Assembly: GCA_947258655.1 (NCBI GenBank)
Contig: CAMYJD010000022.1
Span: forward strand, 1-64,000
DNA from: an uncultured Gammaproteobacteria bacterium
Lineage (GTDB): Bacteria > Pseudomonadota > Gammaproteobacteria > JAADHQ01
Reading direction: 5' to 3'
DNA length: 64,000 nucleotides
Shown here: positions 32,072 to 41,519 of the stretch, piece by piece
Layout of the letters: each line of letters opens with the position of its first letter
Position numbering within the stretch: position 1 is the stretch's first letter
Notes under the pieces: model-generated
Seen by the model: the letters and a program-made list of their open reading frames with translations, nothing else
What the model was told of the DNA's origin: nothing
Databases searched by the model: none
Made by a program: the position numbers and the translations under genes

Positions 32072-33133
32072 CTAGATCCTGTTTCTTATCTTGATGGTTT
32101 CAGTGAAGCTGTGGCGCAGCCTGCGGTCGGCAATGGTTGTACTCTGGACCACATTCTGCGCTTCCGAGCGTACATTGATCGTGACGCGTATGCTAACGAC
32201 ATTGGCCCAGTTGGCTGCCGTGATATTGTTGGCGGTTTCATAGAAATTGGCAGAGCCGTTTTCATTCGTGTCTACCCCGTAGACCAGCGTCATGTCCTCG
32301 ACATTATCGACCATTTCCTGGTTTACAAATGCGCCATTGACAAGGCTTCTCTTGAACAACGCCGGGGCACCGGATGCGCTCTGGCCGATATAATAGATGA
32401 TGGTCTGGAACTTGAAGATCTCGGCATCGGTGCCATAGTGGCGGCTGACATGGTTGCCAGTGTTCAGGCTGGTGCCGGTCGATAATGTTGCGGGTGACGC
32501 ATCGGGTTGTACGGTGTTAACAACACCGAACAAATGCCCACCTTCGCAGTCGGTAACCATGACGATGTCATTTTTCAGGATGCCGCAGGTCGTGTTGTCG
32601 GTGATCTTGAAATTGGCATTGTCTTTCGGATTGACCAGCTTGCCTCCTTCGCAGGAATCGCCACGCTTGATCAGCAGGGCATCGGTGTTCGTGAGTATAT
32701 TGCCTTCTGCTGTACCGGCTATCAGACCCAGGCTGCCCAGGTCCGACGGTATCGTACCGGTGGCATAGCTGTAGCCGACCAGAGAGCCGTTGCCGTTGTA
32801 GCCGTCGACCGCGGCGCTGATATTGGCATCGCCGACCTTGGTGTCGTAAGAATTGATATCGACATTATTTTCGATCTTGATACCACGGGCCGGTCCGACA
32901 CAGCCCAGAAATCCGGCCATGCGGGTATCACGACGGATAAAATCGAGCGCAAAACGGCCGCTTTCTTGGACTCGCGACGAGGCCTCGTTGAGACGATAGG
33001 CCTGCTTGTTGGAGACGAAGATTGTGATGGTGCCGGCGATCAGCAGCAGGCTGATGACCATCGCCACCATCAGTTCGACCAGGGTCAGGCCGGTTTGTTT
33101 AGCAGGTGTCTGTTTGCAGTATTGTCGGTTCAT
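32072..33133 (-). CDS. pilW: PilW-like minor pilin
   Basis: KQTGLTLVELMVAMVISLLLIAGTITIF; likely start MNRQYCK overlaps the pilV stop (ATGA). Confidence 0.88.
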   Translation of the reverse strand: MNRQYCKQTPAKQTGLTLVELMVAMVISLLLIAGTITIFVSNKQAYRLNEASSRVQESGRFALDFIRRDTRMAGFLGCVGPARGIKIENNVDINSYDTKVGDANISAAVDGYNGNGSLVGYSYATGTIPSDLGSLGLIAGTAEGNILTNTDALLIKRGDSCEGGKLVNPKDNANFKITDNTTCGILKNDIVMVTDCEGGHLFGVVNTVQPDASPATLSTGTSLNTGNHVSRHYGTDAEIFKFQTIIYYIGQSASGAPALFKRSLVNGAFVNQEMVDNVEDMTLVYGVDTNENGSANFYETANNITAANWANVVSIRVTINVRSEAQNVVQSTTIADRRLRHSFTETIKIRNRI

Positions 33134-33681
33134 GGTACGTAGCTCGTTACAAAACGTTTGGGGGTGCCGGTGCGGTCGTCCGTCCACCAGATCTTGATCA
33201 GGTATTGTGGTCCGGTGTTATCACATCCATGCGCAGCGGGTCCTGTGCCTGTGTCCGGATCATTATCCTTGTTCTGGCAAATGATGCCGACGCCGCCCGG
33301 TAGTTGGGTGGCCAGTTCCACCCGCCATTGATTGATATCGGTATTGGCCATCTGTGCAGGCGTACAACCGGTTGTAGTCGTGCACGCAGAAGTGACCGCC
33401 GGTGCACTGACGGTATAGGGTGTAGAGCTTTTTGTGACGGTGTAGCTGGAATTGGCCACATAGTCCGTGATTGTAGCCTGAACCGCCATTGGATTGGCGC
33501 GCATGCGGTCGATGATGTCATAGGCCATGATCGTCGCCTGGCTCCTCAGGTAGGAGCTGTGGTTGCTCTTCATACTGCTGACTTGCAGCCCGGCCAGGCC
33601 GAGCAAACCAATGGACAGGATCAATACCGTGATCAGTATTTCAATCAGGGTGAATCCGTTTATGCGCTGTTGTTGTTTCAT
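33130..33681 (-). CDS. pilV: PilV-like minor pilin
   Basis: MKQQQRINGFTLIEILITVLILSIGLLGLAGLQ; internal ATG chosen. Confidence 0.88.
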   Translation of the reverse strand: MKQQQRINGFTLIEILITVLILSIGLLGLAGLQVSSMKSNHSSYLRSQATIMAYDIIDRMRANPMAVQATITDYVANSSYTVTKSSTPYTVSAPAVTSACTTTTGCTPAQMANTDINQWRVELATQLPGGVGIICQNKDNDPDTGTGPAAHGCDNTGPQYLIKIWWTDDRTGTPKRFVTSYVP

Positions 33682-33724
33682 AGCTTTTGATGATTGCTCA
33701 AGTGATAAATAAACGTTGCTTCTC

Positions 33725-34261
33725 TCATGGACAGGTAGTCTCCTGCACACGCGCTCTGCCAGTAGCGTTGATGCACAGGTAGCGGGTATATCCATCGGGA
33801 AGGCTAAGTGTAAAACTGGATTTAGATGCGATCAGTCCGTCTGATGTATACTGAACATCATTCCCACCTGCGGTCTGGGTCAGTGTAGGCGTTCCGCTCA
33901 GCCCTTCCCATACGCGGAGAATCACATCGGTGCCGTCCTTTAGACCGGCTGTGCCGGTATCATCTGTGAACACAATCCAGCCATCTTTCCAGTCGGTACT
34001 GGCTACGCAACTGGTCTGGTTAGTGCTGGGGCATACGCTGATGTTGATGCCTCGCTTGACGGCCTCACTGCGGGCCAGGGTCATCGCGGTCAGTAATTCG
34101 TTGGACTGCGAAGCGGCACGATTATTCTGAATAATAGTGCGGAAACCCGGTACCGCGATGGTAACCAGGATCGCGGCAACGGCCAGCGTGACCATTAATT
34201 CGATCAGCGTAAAACCGCGTGTTCGTTTCATATCGGTGTTCATTTTTTTACCTGTATGCAT
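33725..34261 (-). CDS. FimT/FimU (GspH family) minor pilin
   Basis: MKRTRGFTLIELMVTLAVAAILVTIAVPGFRTIIQNNRAASQSNELLTAMTLARSEAVKRG. Confidence 0.9.
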   Translation of the reverse strand: MHTGKKMNTDMKRTRGFTLIELMVTLAVAAILVTIAVPGFRTIIQNNRAASQSNELLTAMTLARSEAVKRGINISVCPSTNQTSCVASTDWKDGWIVFTDDTGTAGLKDGTDVILRVWEGLSGTPTLTQTAGGNDVQYTSDGLIASKSSFTLSLPDGYTRYLCINATGRARVQETTCP

Positions 34262-34515
34262 GGTTTAATAATACGGCAAATTGTCACAATTCTGTACGTG
34301 ATGGTGTTGGCAGATTGTGTAAGAATGCAATTATTATTGTTATAAAACATATAGTTATACTTATCTCTAGTTGACAAGTGGTTAAGTCATCCGGATAAGC
34401 GGTAGTCCATAATAGTGCATAATCATACTCAGTTGATATAACAGTCACCAATATTGCTGTAAATACCGTCGTAATGCCTGAATCAGCAGCGGTTTTTTCT
34501 GTATAATTACGGCCC

Positions 34516-35451
34516 ATGGAACTTATATTAGCCAATCCCCGTGGTTTTTGTGCCGGCGTAGACCGTGCTATTGAAATTGTCGAGCGTGCGCTGGATGTCT
34601 TTGGTGCACCGATCTATGTGCGTCATGAGGTCGTGCACAATACCTTTGTCGTCAATGACCTGAAACACAAGGGCGCGGTGTTTGTCGATGAGCTCGACGA
34701 GGTGCCGGATGATGCGACCGTGATCTTCAGCGCTCATGGCGTCTCCAGTGCCGTGCAGCACGAGGCCGAGCAACGCTCATTGAAGGTATTTGATGCGACC
34801 TGTCCGCTGGTGACCAAGGTCCATCTGGAGGTGGCGCGGCATGCCGACCAGGGTAGCGAGGTGATCCTGATCGGGCATGCAGGTCACCCCGAGGTGGAGG
34901 GGACGATGGGGCGCTATCAGAATACAGCGCCCGCTGCCGGGATCTACCTGGTCGAAAGCGAGGCGGATGTCGCTGCCCTCGTTGTCAATGACCCGGACAA
35001 CCTCTGTTTCGTGACCCAGACGACGCTGTCGATGGATGACACCCAGACTATTATCCACGCACTCCGCCAGCGCTTCCCGCGGATCCAGGGGCCGAAGAAG
35101 GATGATATCTGCTATGCAACACAGAATCGCCAGGATGCAGTCAAGGACCTGGCGCGCAAAAGCGATGTCGTACTGGTAGTGGGATCGGTCAGCAGTTCTA
35201 ATTCGAACCGCCTGCGCGAGATTGCCGAGAAAATGTCAGTGCCTGCGTATCTGATCGATGGTGCTGACGATATCAGGTCCGAGTGGTTTGACGGCAAGCA
35301 GATAATAGGTCTTACCGCCGGTGCGTCGGCACCGGAGATCCTTGTCTACCAGGTACGCCAGCACCTGGCCGGACTCGGGGTGAGCTGTGTTAATGAGAAT
35401 GAAGGTAAAGTGGAGAACATTACCTTCAATCTGCCGAAGGAGTTGAAATAA
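34516..35451 (+). CDS. ispH: 4-hydroxy-3-methylbut-2-enyl diphosphate reductase
   Basis: [50 protein letters not shown]. Confidence 0.97.
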   Translation: MELILANPRGFCAGVDRAIEIVERALDVFGAPIYVRHEVVHNTFVVNDLKHKGAVFVDELDEVPDDATVIFSAHGVSSAVQHEAEQRSLKVFDATCPLVTKVHLEVARHADQGSEVILIGHAGHPEVEGTMGRYQNTAPAAGIYLVESEADVAALVVNDPDNLCFVTQTTLSMDDTQTIIHALRQRFPRIQGPKKDDICYATQNRQDAVKDLARKSDVVLVVGSVSSSNSNRLREIAEKMSVPAYLIDGADDIRSEWFDGKQIIGLTAGASAPEILVYQVRQHLAGLGVSCVNENEGKVENITFNLPKELK

Positions 35452-35571
35452 ACCCGTTATCAAGGCCCCGTTGTTCCGTCCGGTTTATTTCAAAGCACTA
35501 TTCATGCTATTTTTTTCCATTCTTTGCTCCGGACTCGAACTGGTTTCTGATGGCAGCCGCAGGCCGGCGAT

Positions 35572-36681
35572 TTGCTGAGAGGTAGTATATTGTACGATTG
35601 TGTTGTAGTTGGTGGTGGTCTGATTGGCATGTTGAGTGCACGTCAGTTAAAACTCGAAGGCAGGTCGGTCCTGTTACTCGATCAGGGTCGCCTCGGTGCT
35701 GAATCGTCGTGGGCCGGTGGCGGTATCCTGACGCCGCTGTATCCGTGGCGTTACCCAGAAGCAGTATCACACCTGGCGGCCTATAGTGCGCGCCATTACC
35801 ACTCCCTGGCACAAGAGTTGCTGGAGGAGTCCGGCATCGACCCGGAATGGACCGAGAGCGGATTGTTGATCCTGGACGCTGATGAAAAGGTCCAGGCGCA
35901 GGCCTGGGCGCAACAATTCGGTCAAGATCTGCGCATTCTCGAAAAGCTCACGGCGATAAAGTCACTGGAACCCGAACTGGCAACGCAGGCCAATGAGGCA
36001 TTGTGGCTACCAGCAGTGGCGCAGCTACGCAATCCGCGCCTGGTCAGGTCACTGCAGGGCAGTCTGCAATACCATCAAATAGATTACGCCGAACACGAAG
36101 CGGTCTGTGAAATAGAACGGGCGCAGGGCAGGGTCGTCGCCGTGAACACGGCCAAACGGCGGATACCGACAGACACAGTCATTGTCACGGCCGGTGCCTG
36201 GAGTGCCGGGCTGCTCGAACAGGCCGGTATTGCCGTTAAGGTCGAACCGGTGCGAGGGCAGATGCTGGTCTACAAGGCTATACCGGGTCTGCTCAAACAT
36301 ATGGTCCTCGACCACGGTCATTACCTGATCCCGCGTCGCGATGGTCGCATATTGATCGGCAGTACGCTGGAGTATGTCGGTTTTGACAAATCGACGACCG
36401 TACAGGCACGCGCGGAACTAAACGCGCGTGCATTGGCACTGTTGCCGGCGTTAAGCGATTATGCAATCGAGAGGCACTGGTCCGGTCTGCGTCCCGGCAG
36501 CCCCAGCGGGGTGCCGTATATCGGCGACCATCCCGGCCTGCACGGGCTTTATTTTAACTGTGGCCATTTTCGCAATGGGGTCATACTCGGTCTCGCATCG
36601 GTGCAGTTGCTGCTGGATATGATGCTGGGGCGCACACCGGTCATGGATCCTGCGCCATATGCGCTAAATGTGGCGCACTGA
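35572..36681 (+). CDS. thiO: Glycine oxidase ThiO-like FAD oxidoreductase
   Basis: YDCVVVGGGLIGMLSARQL; GRLGAESSWAGGGIL; HWSGLRPGSPSGVPYIG; TTG start likely. Confidence 0.85.
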   Translation: MLRGSILYDCVVVGGGLIGMLSARQLKLEGRSVLLLDQGRLGAESSWAGGGILTPLYPWRYPEAVSHLAAYSARHYHSLAQELLEESGIDPEWTESGLLILDADEKVQAQAWAQQFGQDLRILEKLTAIKSLEPELATQANEALWLPAVAQLRNPRLVRSLQGSLQYHQIDYAEHEAVCEIERAQGRVVAVNTAKRRIPTDTVIVTAGAWSAGLLEQAGIAVKVEPVRGQMLVYKAIPGLLKHMVLDHGHYLIPRRDGRILIGSTLEYVGFDKSTTVQARAELNARALALLPALSDYAIERHWSGLRPGSPSGVPYIGDHPGLHGLYFNCGHFRNGVILGLASVQLLLDMMLGRTPVMDPAPYALNVAH

Positions 36682-36779
36682 CCTGCCATCGATGACAGGG
36701 TAGAGCGCCGATTCGGCCGCTGCTCTGTCCCGCCGGAATACCTGTAGCTCTATTACCATATAAAAAAAGATGCATATAG

Positions 36780-36794
36780 TTAGACTTTGTCTAA
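36780..36794. promoter_or_regulatory. Palindrome TTAGAC-TTT-GTCTAA, candidate Fur/PerR-family operator
   Basis: Perfect 6-bp arms, 24 bp upstream of the ATG of the Fur-family gene. Confidence 0.5.
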
Positions 36795-36817
36795 TAAATA
36801 GGCATATACTAACGCTT

Positions 36818-37246
36818 ATGGAAGACGAAATTCGACAATGGCCGTTAGACAGGCCTGCCGTGATCAAGCTGCTCGGGGATTACGGTATCCAGCCGACGCA
36901 GCAGCGTATCGATATTGCGCAGATCCTATTTGCGTGCCCGCAGCACCTGTCGGCCGACCAGATATTGAAGACTGTGAACGAGTCGCCACCGTCCGTGTCC
37001 AAGGCCACGGTCTATAATACGCTGGGCCTGTTTGCAGACAAGGGTCTGGTGCGTCAGGTGATTGTCGATCCCAGTCGTGTCTTCTATGATTCTAATACCT
37101 CGCAACACCATCACCTGTATGATATCGATCATGGCACATTGACCGATATTCCCGCCGATCAGTTAACGGTCAATGGGGCGCCGCAATTACCCGACGGCAT
37201 GATCACCGAAGGCATCGATGTCATTATTCGAGTCCGCAGCGAATAA
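36818..37246 (+). CDS. Fur-family transcriptional regulator (PerR/Irr-like)
   Basis: GIQPTQQRIDIAQILF...HLSADQILKTV...VSKATVYNTLGLFADKGLVRQV...HHHLYDID; no C-terminal CxxC. Confidence 0.88.
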   Translation: MEDEIRQWPLDRPAVIKLLGDYGIQPTQQRIDIAQILFACPQHLSADQILKTVNESPPSVSKATVYNTLGLFADKGLVRQVIVDPSRVFYDSNTSQHHHLYDIDHGTLTDIPADQLTVNGAPQLPDGMITEGIDVIIRVRSE

Positions 37247-37298
37247 TCCATTTCTCATACCGGTCGCCTGTTATCTATAGTTCATCGCGAGGATAATA

Positions 37299-37422
37299 GG
37301 CCATTCATTTGAAGAATATATAAGCGGTCTAAAAGGCCATTCATTTGAAGAATATATAAGCGGTCTAAAAGGCCATTATAAGCGGTCTAAAAGGCCATTC
37401 ATTTGAAGAATATATAAGCGGC
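37299..37422. repeat. Tandem array of 36-bp unit GGCCATTCATTTGAAGAATATATAAGCGGTCTAAAA (about 4 copies, one 14 bp shorter)
   Basis: Unit starts at 37299, 37335, 37371 (shortened) and 37393. Confidence 0.9.
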
Positions 37423-37489
37423 CACGGGAGCGACTGCGGCGATACGTTCGAAGTCTTCAAGATGTATATGTCGAGAGTATCTTTTGAAA

Positions 37490-37660
37490 GATTGCTTCAT
37501 GTTCGTTCGCAATGACAAGAGTAGATTAATTACATTGTCATCGCGAGCCACGGCGTTTGTGGCGCGGCGATCTGCACGGGTTTATGTCTGGCATCATCCC
37601 TGGTCGGGATGCATTGTTCGAGAGATTGCTTCATTCCATATACGCAATGACATCGGACTC
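37490..37660. repeat. Dispersed repeat GATTGCTTC...CGCAATGACA / TTGTCATCGCGAGC
   Basis: Inverted and direct copies of the motif also present at 91-180. Confidence 0.6.
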
Positions 37661-37676
37661 TGTATCCAGTAAAGAT

Positions 37677-38585
37677 TCAGATCTTATCGATACCGGTTTC
37701 GGAATCTGTCAGTGTCTGGAATGCATCCGGGTGCTGCAGGTTGAATTCACGCGCATGCTGGAGAACGTCAGGGTCGAAGCCGGCGCGACGGATGGACTCG
37801 AGCAGTTCAATGAATGCGGGCTGTTTTTTGATATCGGAGGCACTGGCTACCTGGGGCAGATGGTGGTCGGCGACAATCTTGGCGCCACGCTGTTGTTCGT
37901 CGTGACCGCGCTCATCACTGTAGAAACGTGACAGCACAAATATGCGAGTACCCAGGTAGGCGGCCTCTTCGAGATCGTGGGTAACAAAGAATATGGTCAT
38001 TTTTTCCTGTTCCCACAACTCCAGCAGAAACAACTGCATGTCCTCGCGGGTCTGCGGATCGAGCGCACCGAAAGGCTCATCCATCAACAGGATGCGTGGA
38101 CGCATGATCAATGCCTGGGCTATGGCGGCACGTTGCTGCATACCGCCGGACAGTTCATGCGGATACTTGCCGGCATGCTCCTCGAGCCTGACCCGGGACA
38201 GGTAATGCAGTGCCTGTTGTTCGAACTGCTTGCGTTGGCGGCGGCGCTGCCACCAGTTGTGGCGCAGATTAAAACCCAGCAGGGTATTGTCCAGCACCGT
38301 CAGATTCGGGAACAGCGAGTAACGCTGATAGACAATGCCGCGGCGGGTGTCCGGAAAGTCGGCAGGCTTGCCGTCGATATGGATATGACCCCGGTCCTGG
38401 GCCTCCTGCCCGAGGATAATGCGTAGCAGTGTGGATTTGCCACAGCCACTGGGTCCGACCACGGTACAGAGTTCGCCGCTGGTCACGGACAGATCGATAT
38501 TGTCGAGAATGAGCTTGTTACCGTAGGACTTGTACAGGTCCTCGATATGCAGCAGGTAGTCGTTGGCGCGTTTGGGTGTTTGCAT
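37677..38585 (-). CDS. ABC transporter ATP-binding protein (nitrate/sulfonate/taurine type)
   Basis: GPSGCGKSTLLR Walker A; LSGGMQQRAAIAQAL signature; ILLMDEPFGALD Walker B; ~60-aa C-terminal extension. Confidence 0.92.
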   Translation of the reverse strand: MQTPKRANDYLLHIEDLYKSYGNKLILDNIDLSVTSGELCTVVGPSGCGKSTLLRIILGQEAQDRGHIHIDGKPADFPDTRRGIVYQRYSLFPNLTVLDNTLLGFNLRHNWWQRRRQRKQFEQQALHYLSRVRLEEHAGKYPHELSGGMQQRAAIAQALIMRPRILLMDEPFGALDPQTREDMQLFLLELWEQEKMTIFFVTHDLEEAAYLGTRIFVLSRFYSDERGHDEQQRGAKIVADHHLPQVASASDIKKQPAFIELLESIRRAGFDPDVLQHAREFNLQHPDAFQTLTDSETGIDKI

Positions 38586-38589
38586 CGAT

Positions 38590-39414
38590 TCAGGCCTGGT
38601 ACCAGCGGAACAGGCGGTTATTCAACTGGCGTAGCAACCAGTCGAAACAAAAGCCCAACAACGTGATCCATAATACATAGGGCAGGATAATATCCATGGC
38701 CAGGTAGCGCCGGACCAGAAAAATCCGGTAGCCGAGGCCGTCGGCTGCAGCGATCGCCTCGGCCGCAATCAGGAACAACCAGGCCGCACCGAGACTAAGA
38801 CGAACGGAGTTGATCAGGCGCGGCATGATCTGCGGCAGGATCACCCGATAGACGACATCGAGCTGGCTGGCACCGAGTGTAATGGCCTTCGTGACCTGTT
38901 CCTGAGGTAGTGATTTGACCGCCAGATAGGTATCGCGTGCGATCAGTGGGAATACACCGATAAAGATCAATGTGATTTTGGCGGCCTCGTCAATGCCGAC
39001 GACAATAAACAGAATCGGTAAAATCGCCAGCGGCGGAATCATCGAGAAAAAGGTAAGAAAGGAATAAAAAACGGCATTGAAGCCCGGGAACAGTCCCAGG
39101 TTCAGACCCAGTAACAGGCCGGCAATGGCGGCGAGAATAATACCACTGAACAGGCGCTTCAGGCTGGCCGCGGTATCACTCCAGAGCATGTATTCACCGG
39201 TGCGTTTGTTTGCGCTAAAGGCCAGTTTGTGCACCGATTGGCTTAGTGCGGTCGGTGTCGGCAGTAGTTTGTCACGCGGGTTTTCAGCGTGACGTATATG
39301 TGCCGCGGTGACATAGATCACGGCCACGAGAATAAACGGCACAGCCGCCAGCAGCCATTTCAGATACTTGCCGGGACGGGCATGCAGGCCCAGCAATAAC
39401 GGAGGCTTTCTCAT
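38590..39414 (-). CDS. ABC transporter permease (SsuC/TauC-like)
   Basis: EQVTKAITLGASQLDVVYRVILPQIMPRLINSVRLSLGAAWLFLIAAE (EAA motif). Confidence 0.92.
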   Translation of the reverse strand: MRKPPLLLGLHARPGKYLKWLLAAVPFILVAVIYVTAAHIRHAENPRDKLLPTPTALSQSVHKLAFSANKRTGEYMLWSDTAASLKRLFSGIILAAIAGLLLGLNLGLFPGFNAVFYSFLTFFSMIPPLAILPILFIVVGIDEAAKITLIFIGVFPLIARDTYLAVKSLPQEQVTKAITLGASQLDVVYRVILPQIMPRLINSVRLSLGAAWLFLIAAEAIAAADGLGYRIFLVRRYLAMDIILPYVLWITLLGFCFDWLLRQLNNRLFRWYQA

Positions 39415-39426
39415 CGCTGAACGCGC

Positions 39427-40647
39427 TCAGGATTGCTCATCGCTGAAGTCAAACGGACTGCTCATTTCATTGCCCTTTTCCAGGTCCTGCACGACACTCT
39501 CCTGTTCTTTAGAGATATCATCCAGTTCAATAATCGTTTGCGCCATCTTCGGCAGGGCCTGCTGGCGGAAGCTGGCTATGTCGTCCAGCGCCGCGCGGAT
39601 ATCGACGAAGGCCTGTTTCAGCACCGTCATGTCCAGTTGTGTCGACGAGGCCTGTTTATGGATCTCGGCGCCCTGGGTTTTTAGACGTTCGGCAGTGCCC
39701 GAAATCAGCTTGTTGGTTGCATCATTGACCGAGTTGATCTTGTCGAGGACGATTTTCTGGTCAGCCAGTGCAATTGCCAGCGTCGCACCGACCTTCAGCG
39801 CACTCATTGTCACATTCAGGGTGCGGTTGACACCACGTATCAGCTCCTTGTTGTTACGAATGATCAGTTCGATGGCGATGATGCCCTGTTGATTGACGAC
39901 CAGTTGCTGTTGCAGATCCATGATGCGCTGGCGCAACGGGAACAGGATCTCTTCCTGTAGGAATTTCATTTTTGCATCGTCGCTGCTGATTTCGCGTTCC
40001 ATACGCGTCGCCAGTTTTTGATCGATCAGTTGCGCCAGTTGTATGGTTTGCTCGAGCCTGTGGGTCAACTCGCGCATGCGTTTCTGGTCATCGGCCAGGG
40101 TCGTGTTGTCCCGTTCCAGCTGACCCTTGCCCTGTTTCAGTGAGTTGGATATGGCTTCGATAATGGTGCTGGTTTTTTCAAACTGCGAGAAGTAACGTTT
40201 GATCGGCGTGCCGACAAAAGGCAGGCGACCGAGCAGGCGGCTGAACCAGCCGGGTTCGAAGTCAAAATTGGCCGGATCCGTTTCCTCGACATGCATCTTC
40301 AGGTCTACCAGTGCATTGGCGACACTGCCACCATCTTCGGAACGTTTGGCCAGTTTGCCAATCGGTGCATTCAGCATCGTGTTGAGTTTGGCGGAATCGA
40401 CCTGAACCTTCAGGCCGAGGTGCTCGATGGCGCTTTTACTGGTTGCGGACTTGTCGAGGTCACTGGCATCCAGGGCAAACAATTGCTCGGTGACAGAATC
40501 GGCGCGTTCCATAATCGCATGATCAACGGTTTGTTCATTGACGCTAATTTCACCACTCAGGTCAAGGTCTTTCCTGATCGTGTCGACATCGACCTTATGC
40601 AGGGGTTCCGATTCTTGTGCCTCAGTGTCAGCATGTTGCATTGCCAT
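39427..40647 (-). CDS. TelA family (toxic anion resistance) protein
   Basis: Coiled-coil protein with LPFVGTPIKRYFSQFEKTSTIIEAISNSLKQGKGQLERDN and PLRQRIMDLQQQLVVNQQGIIAIELIIRNNKELIRGVNR, characteristic of TelA. Confidence 0.88.
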   Translation of the reverse strand: MAMQHADTEAQESEPLHKVDVDTIRKDLDLSGEISVNEQTVDHAIMERADSVTEQLFALDASDLDKSATSKSAIEHLGLKVQVDSAKLNTMLNAPIGKLAKRSEDGGSVANALVDLKMHVEETDPANFDFEPGWFSRLLGRLPFVGTPIKRYFSQFEKTSTIIEAISNSLKQGKGQLERDNTTLADDQKRMRELTHRLEQTIQLAQLIDQKLATRMEREISSDDAKMKFLQEEILFPLRQRIMDLQQQLVVNQQGIIAIELIIRNNKELIRGVNRTLNVTMSALKVGATLAIALADQKIVLDKINSVNDATNKLISGTAERLKTQGAEIHKQASSTQLDMTVLKQAFVDIRAALDDIASFRQQALPKMAQTIIELDDISKEQESVVQDLEKGNEMSSPFDFSDEQS

Positions 40648-40669
40648 AATGTGTCTCCTGTGCTGTGTT

Positions 40670-41482
40670 CTAGTATTTGCGCGCGCGTGATGCCAGGTGT
40701 TGTAATTCGTTGATGGCGCTTTCCAGATTTATAGTGGCCTGTTGCTCGACACCCTCTGCCTGTGATAGTGCATGCATGGTCAGGTCCATTTGTGTCATGG
40801 CTTCCTCATTATCGATCAGCAATGATTTTATCTTACTGTTTTGATCATTGTACAGGTCCAGACGCGATTGCAGCGTGGAAATCTCACGTTGCGCCTCGGA
40901 ATTTGTGCGCTGCGCCTGCAGTGTGTCCAGGCGTTTGCGGATAAAGTCGATATCGATGGCCTGATTGCTTTTCAGTAAATGGGCCATTTTCTGCAGGTTA
41001 TCTATGGTGCCGAGAAAGACCTGCTCGAGGACGCCATTAAAGCGCGCGTGGATCAGCTCGCCACTATTAAACTTGTGGTCGACAAGATGATGAAAGGTCT
41101 GGTATTTTTCCTCCAGTCTTTGCAGTTGGCGATAGGCGTCGCTGGCACCGAGTTTTTGCAGTGATTCCCTGACCGCGCTGATTTTCGCTTTCTGCTGGCG
41201 GCTGATATCTTCGAGCAGGCGATTAACATACTGGTTCGACAGATAGTCGTTACGTAACCAGTACTGGTTAATCCACGACAGCCCGGCGATGCCGGCACCA
41301 CCGATCAACATTCCCAGCAACAGCATTGAACCGCCCAACAGGCCGACACCCAGTAGACCGATGATGCCGAGTGCCGCTGGATAGACCACGCTGGGATGCT
41401 CAACGGACGAGCGCAGCACGGCTTTTTTGACCGCCGGGCGTGAGAAGTCATAGCGTTTTTTTTCTTTTTGTTCGAATTCCAT
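40670..41482 (-). CDS. XpaC-like membrane/coiled-coil protein
   Basis: TM hairpin (VYPAALGIIGLLGVGLLGGSMLLLGMLIGGAGIAGLSW) followed by a long coiled coil; adjacent to telA. Confidence 0.55.
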   Translation of the reverse strand: MEFEQKEKKRYDFSRPAVKKAVLRSSVEHPSVVYPAALGIIGLLGVGLLGGSMLLLGMLIGGAGIAGLSWINQYWLRNDYLSNQYVNRLLEDISRQQKAKISAVRESLQKLGASDAYRQLQRLEEKYQTFHHLVDHKFNSGELIHARFNGVLEQVFLGTIDNLQKMAHLLKSNQAIDIDFIRKRLDTLQAQRTNSEAQREISTLQSRLDLYNDQNSKIKSLLIDNEEAMTQMDLTMHALSQAEGVEQQATINLESAINELQHLASRARKY

Positions 41483-41519
41483 GCCTATAGGATACCTGTC
41501 ACATTCACATGCTGTATAC

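Noticed and set aside
37299-37422. Possible CRISPR array (36-bp periodic repeats)
   Set aside because: Units are directly contiguous with no unique spacers, one unit is shortened, and no cas genes are nearby; it is a tandem repeat.
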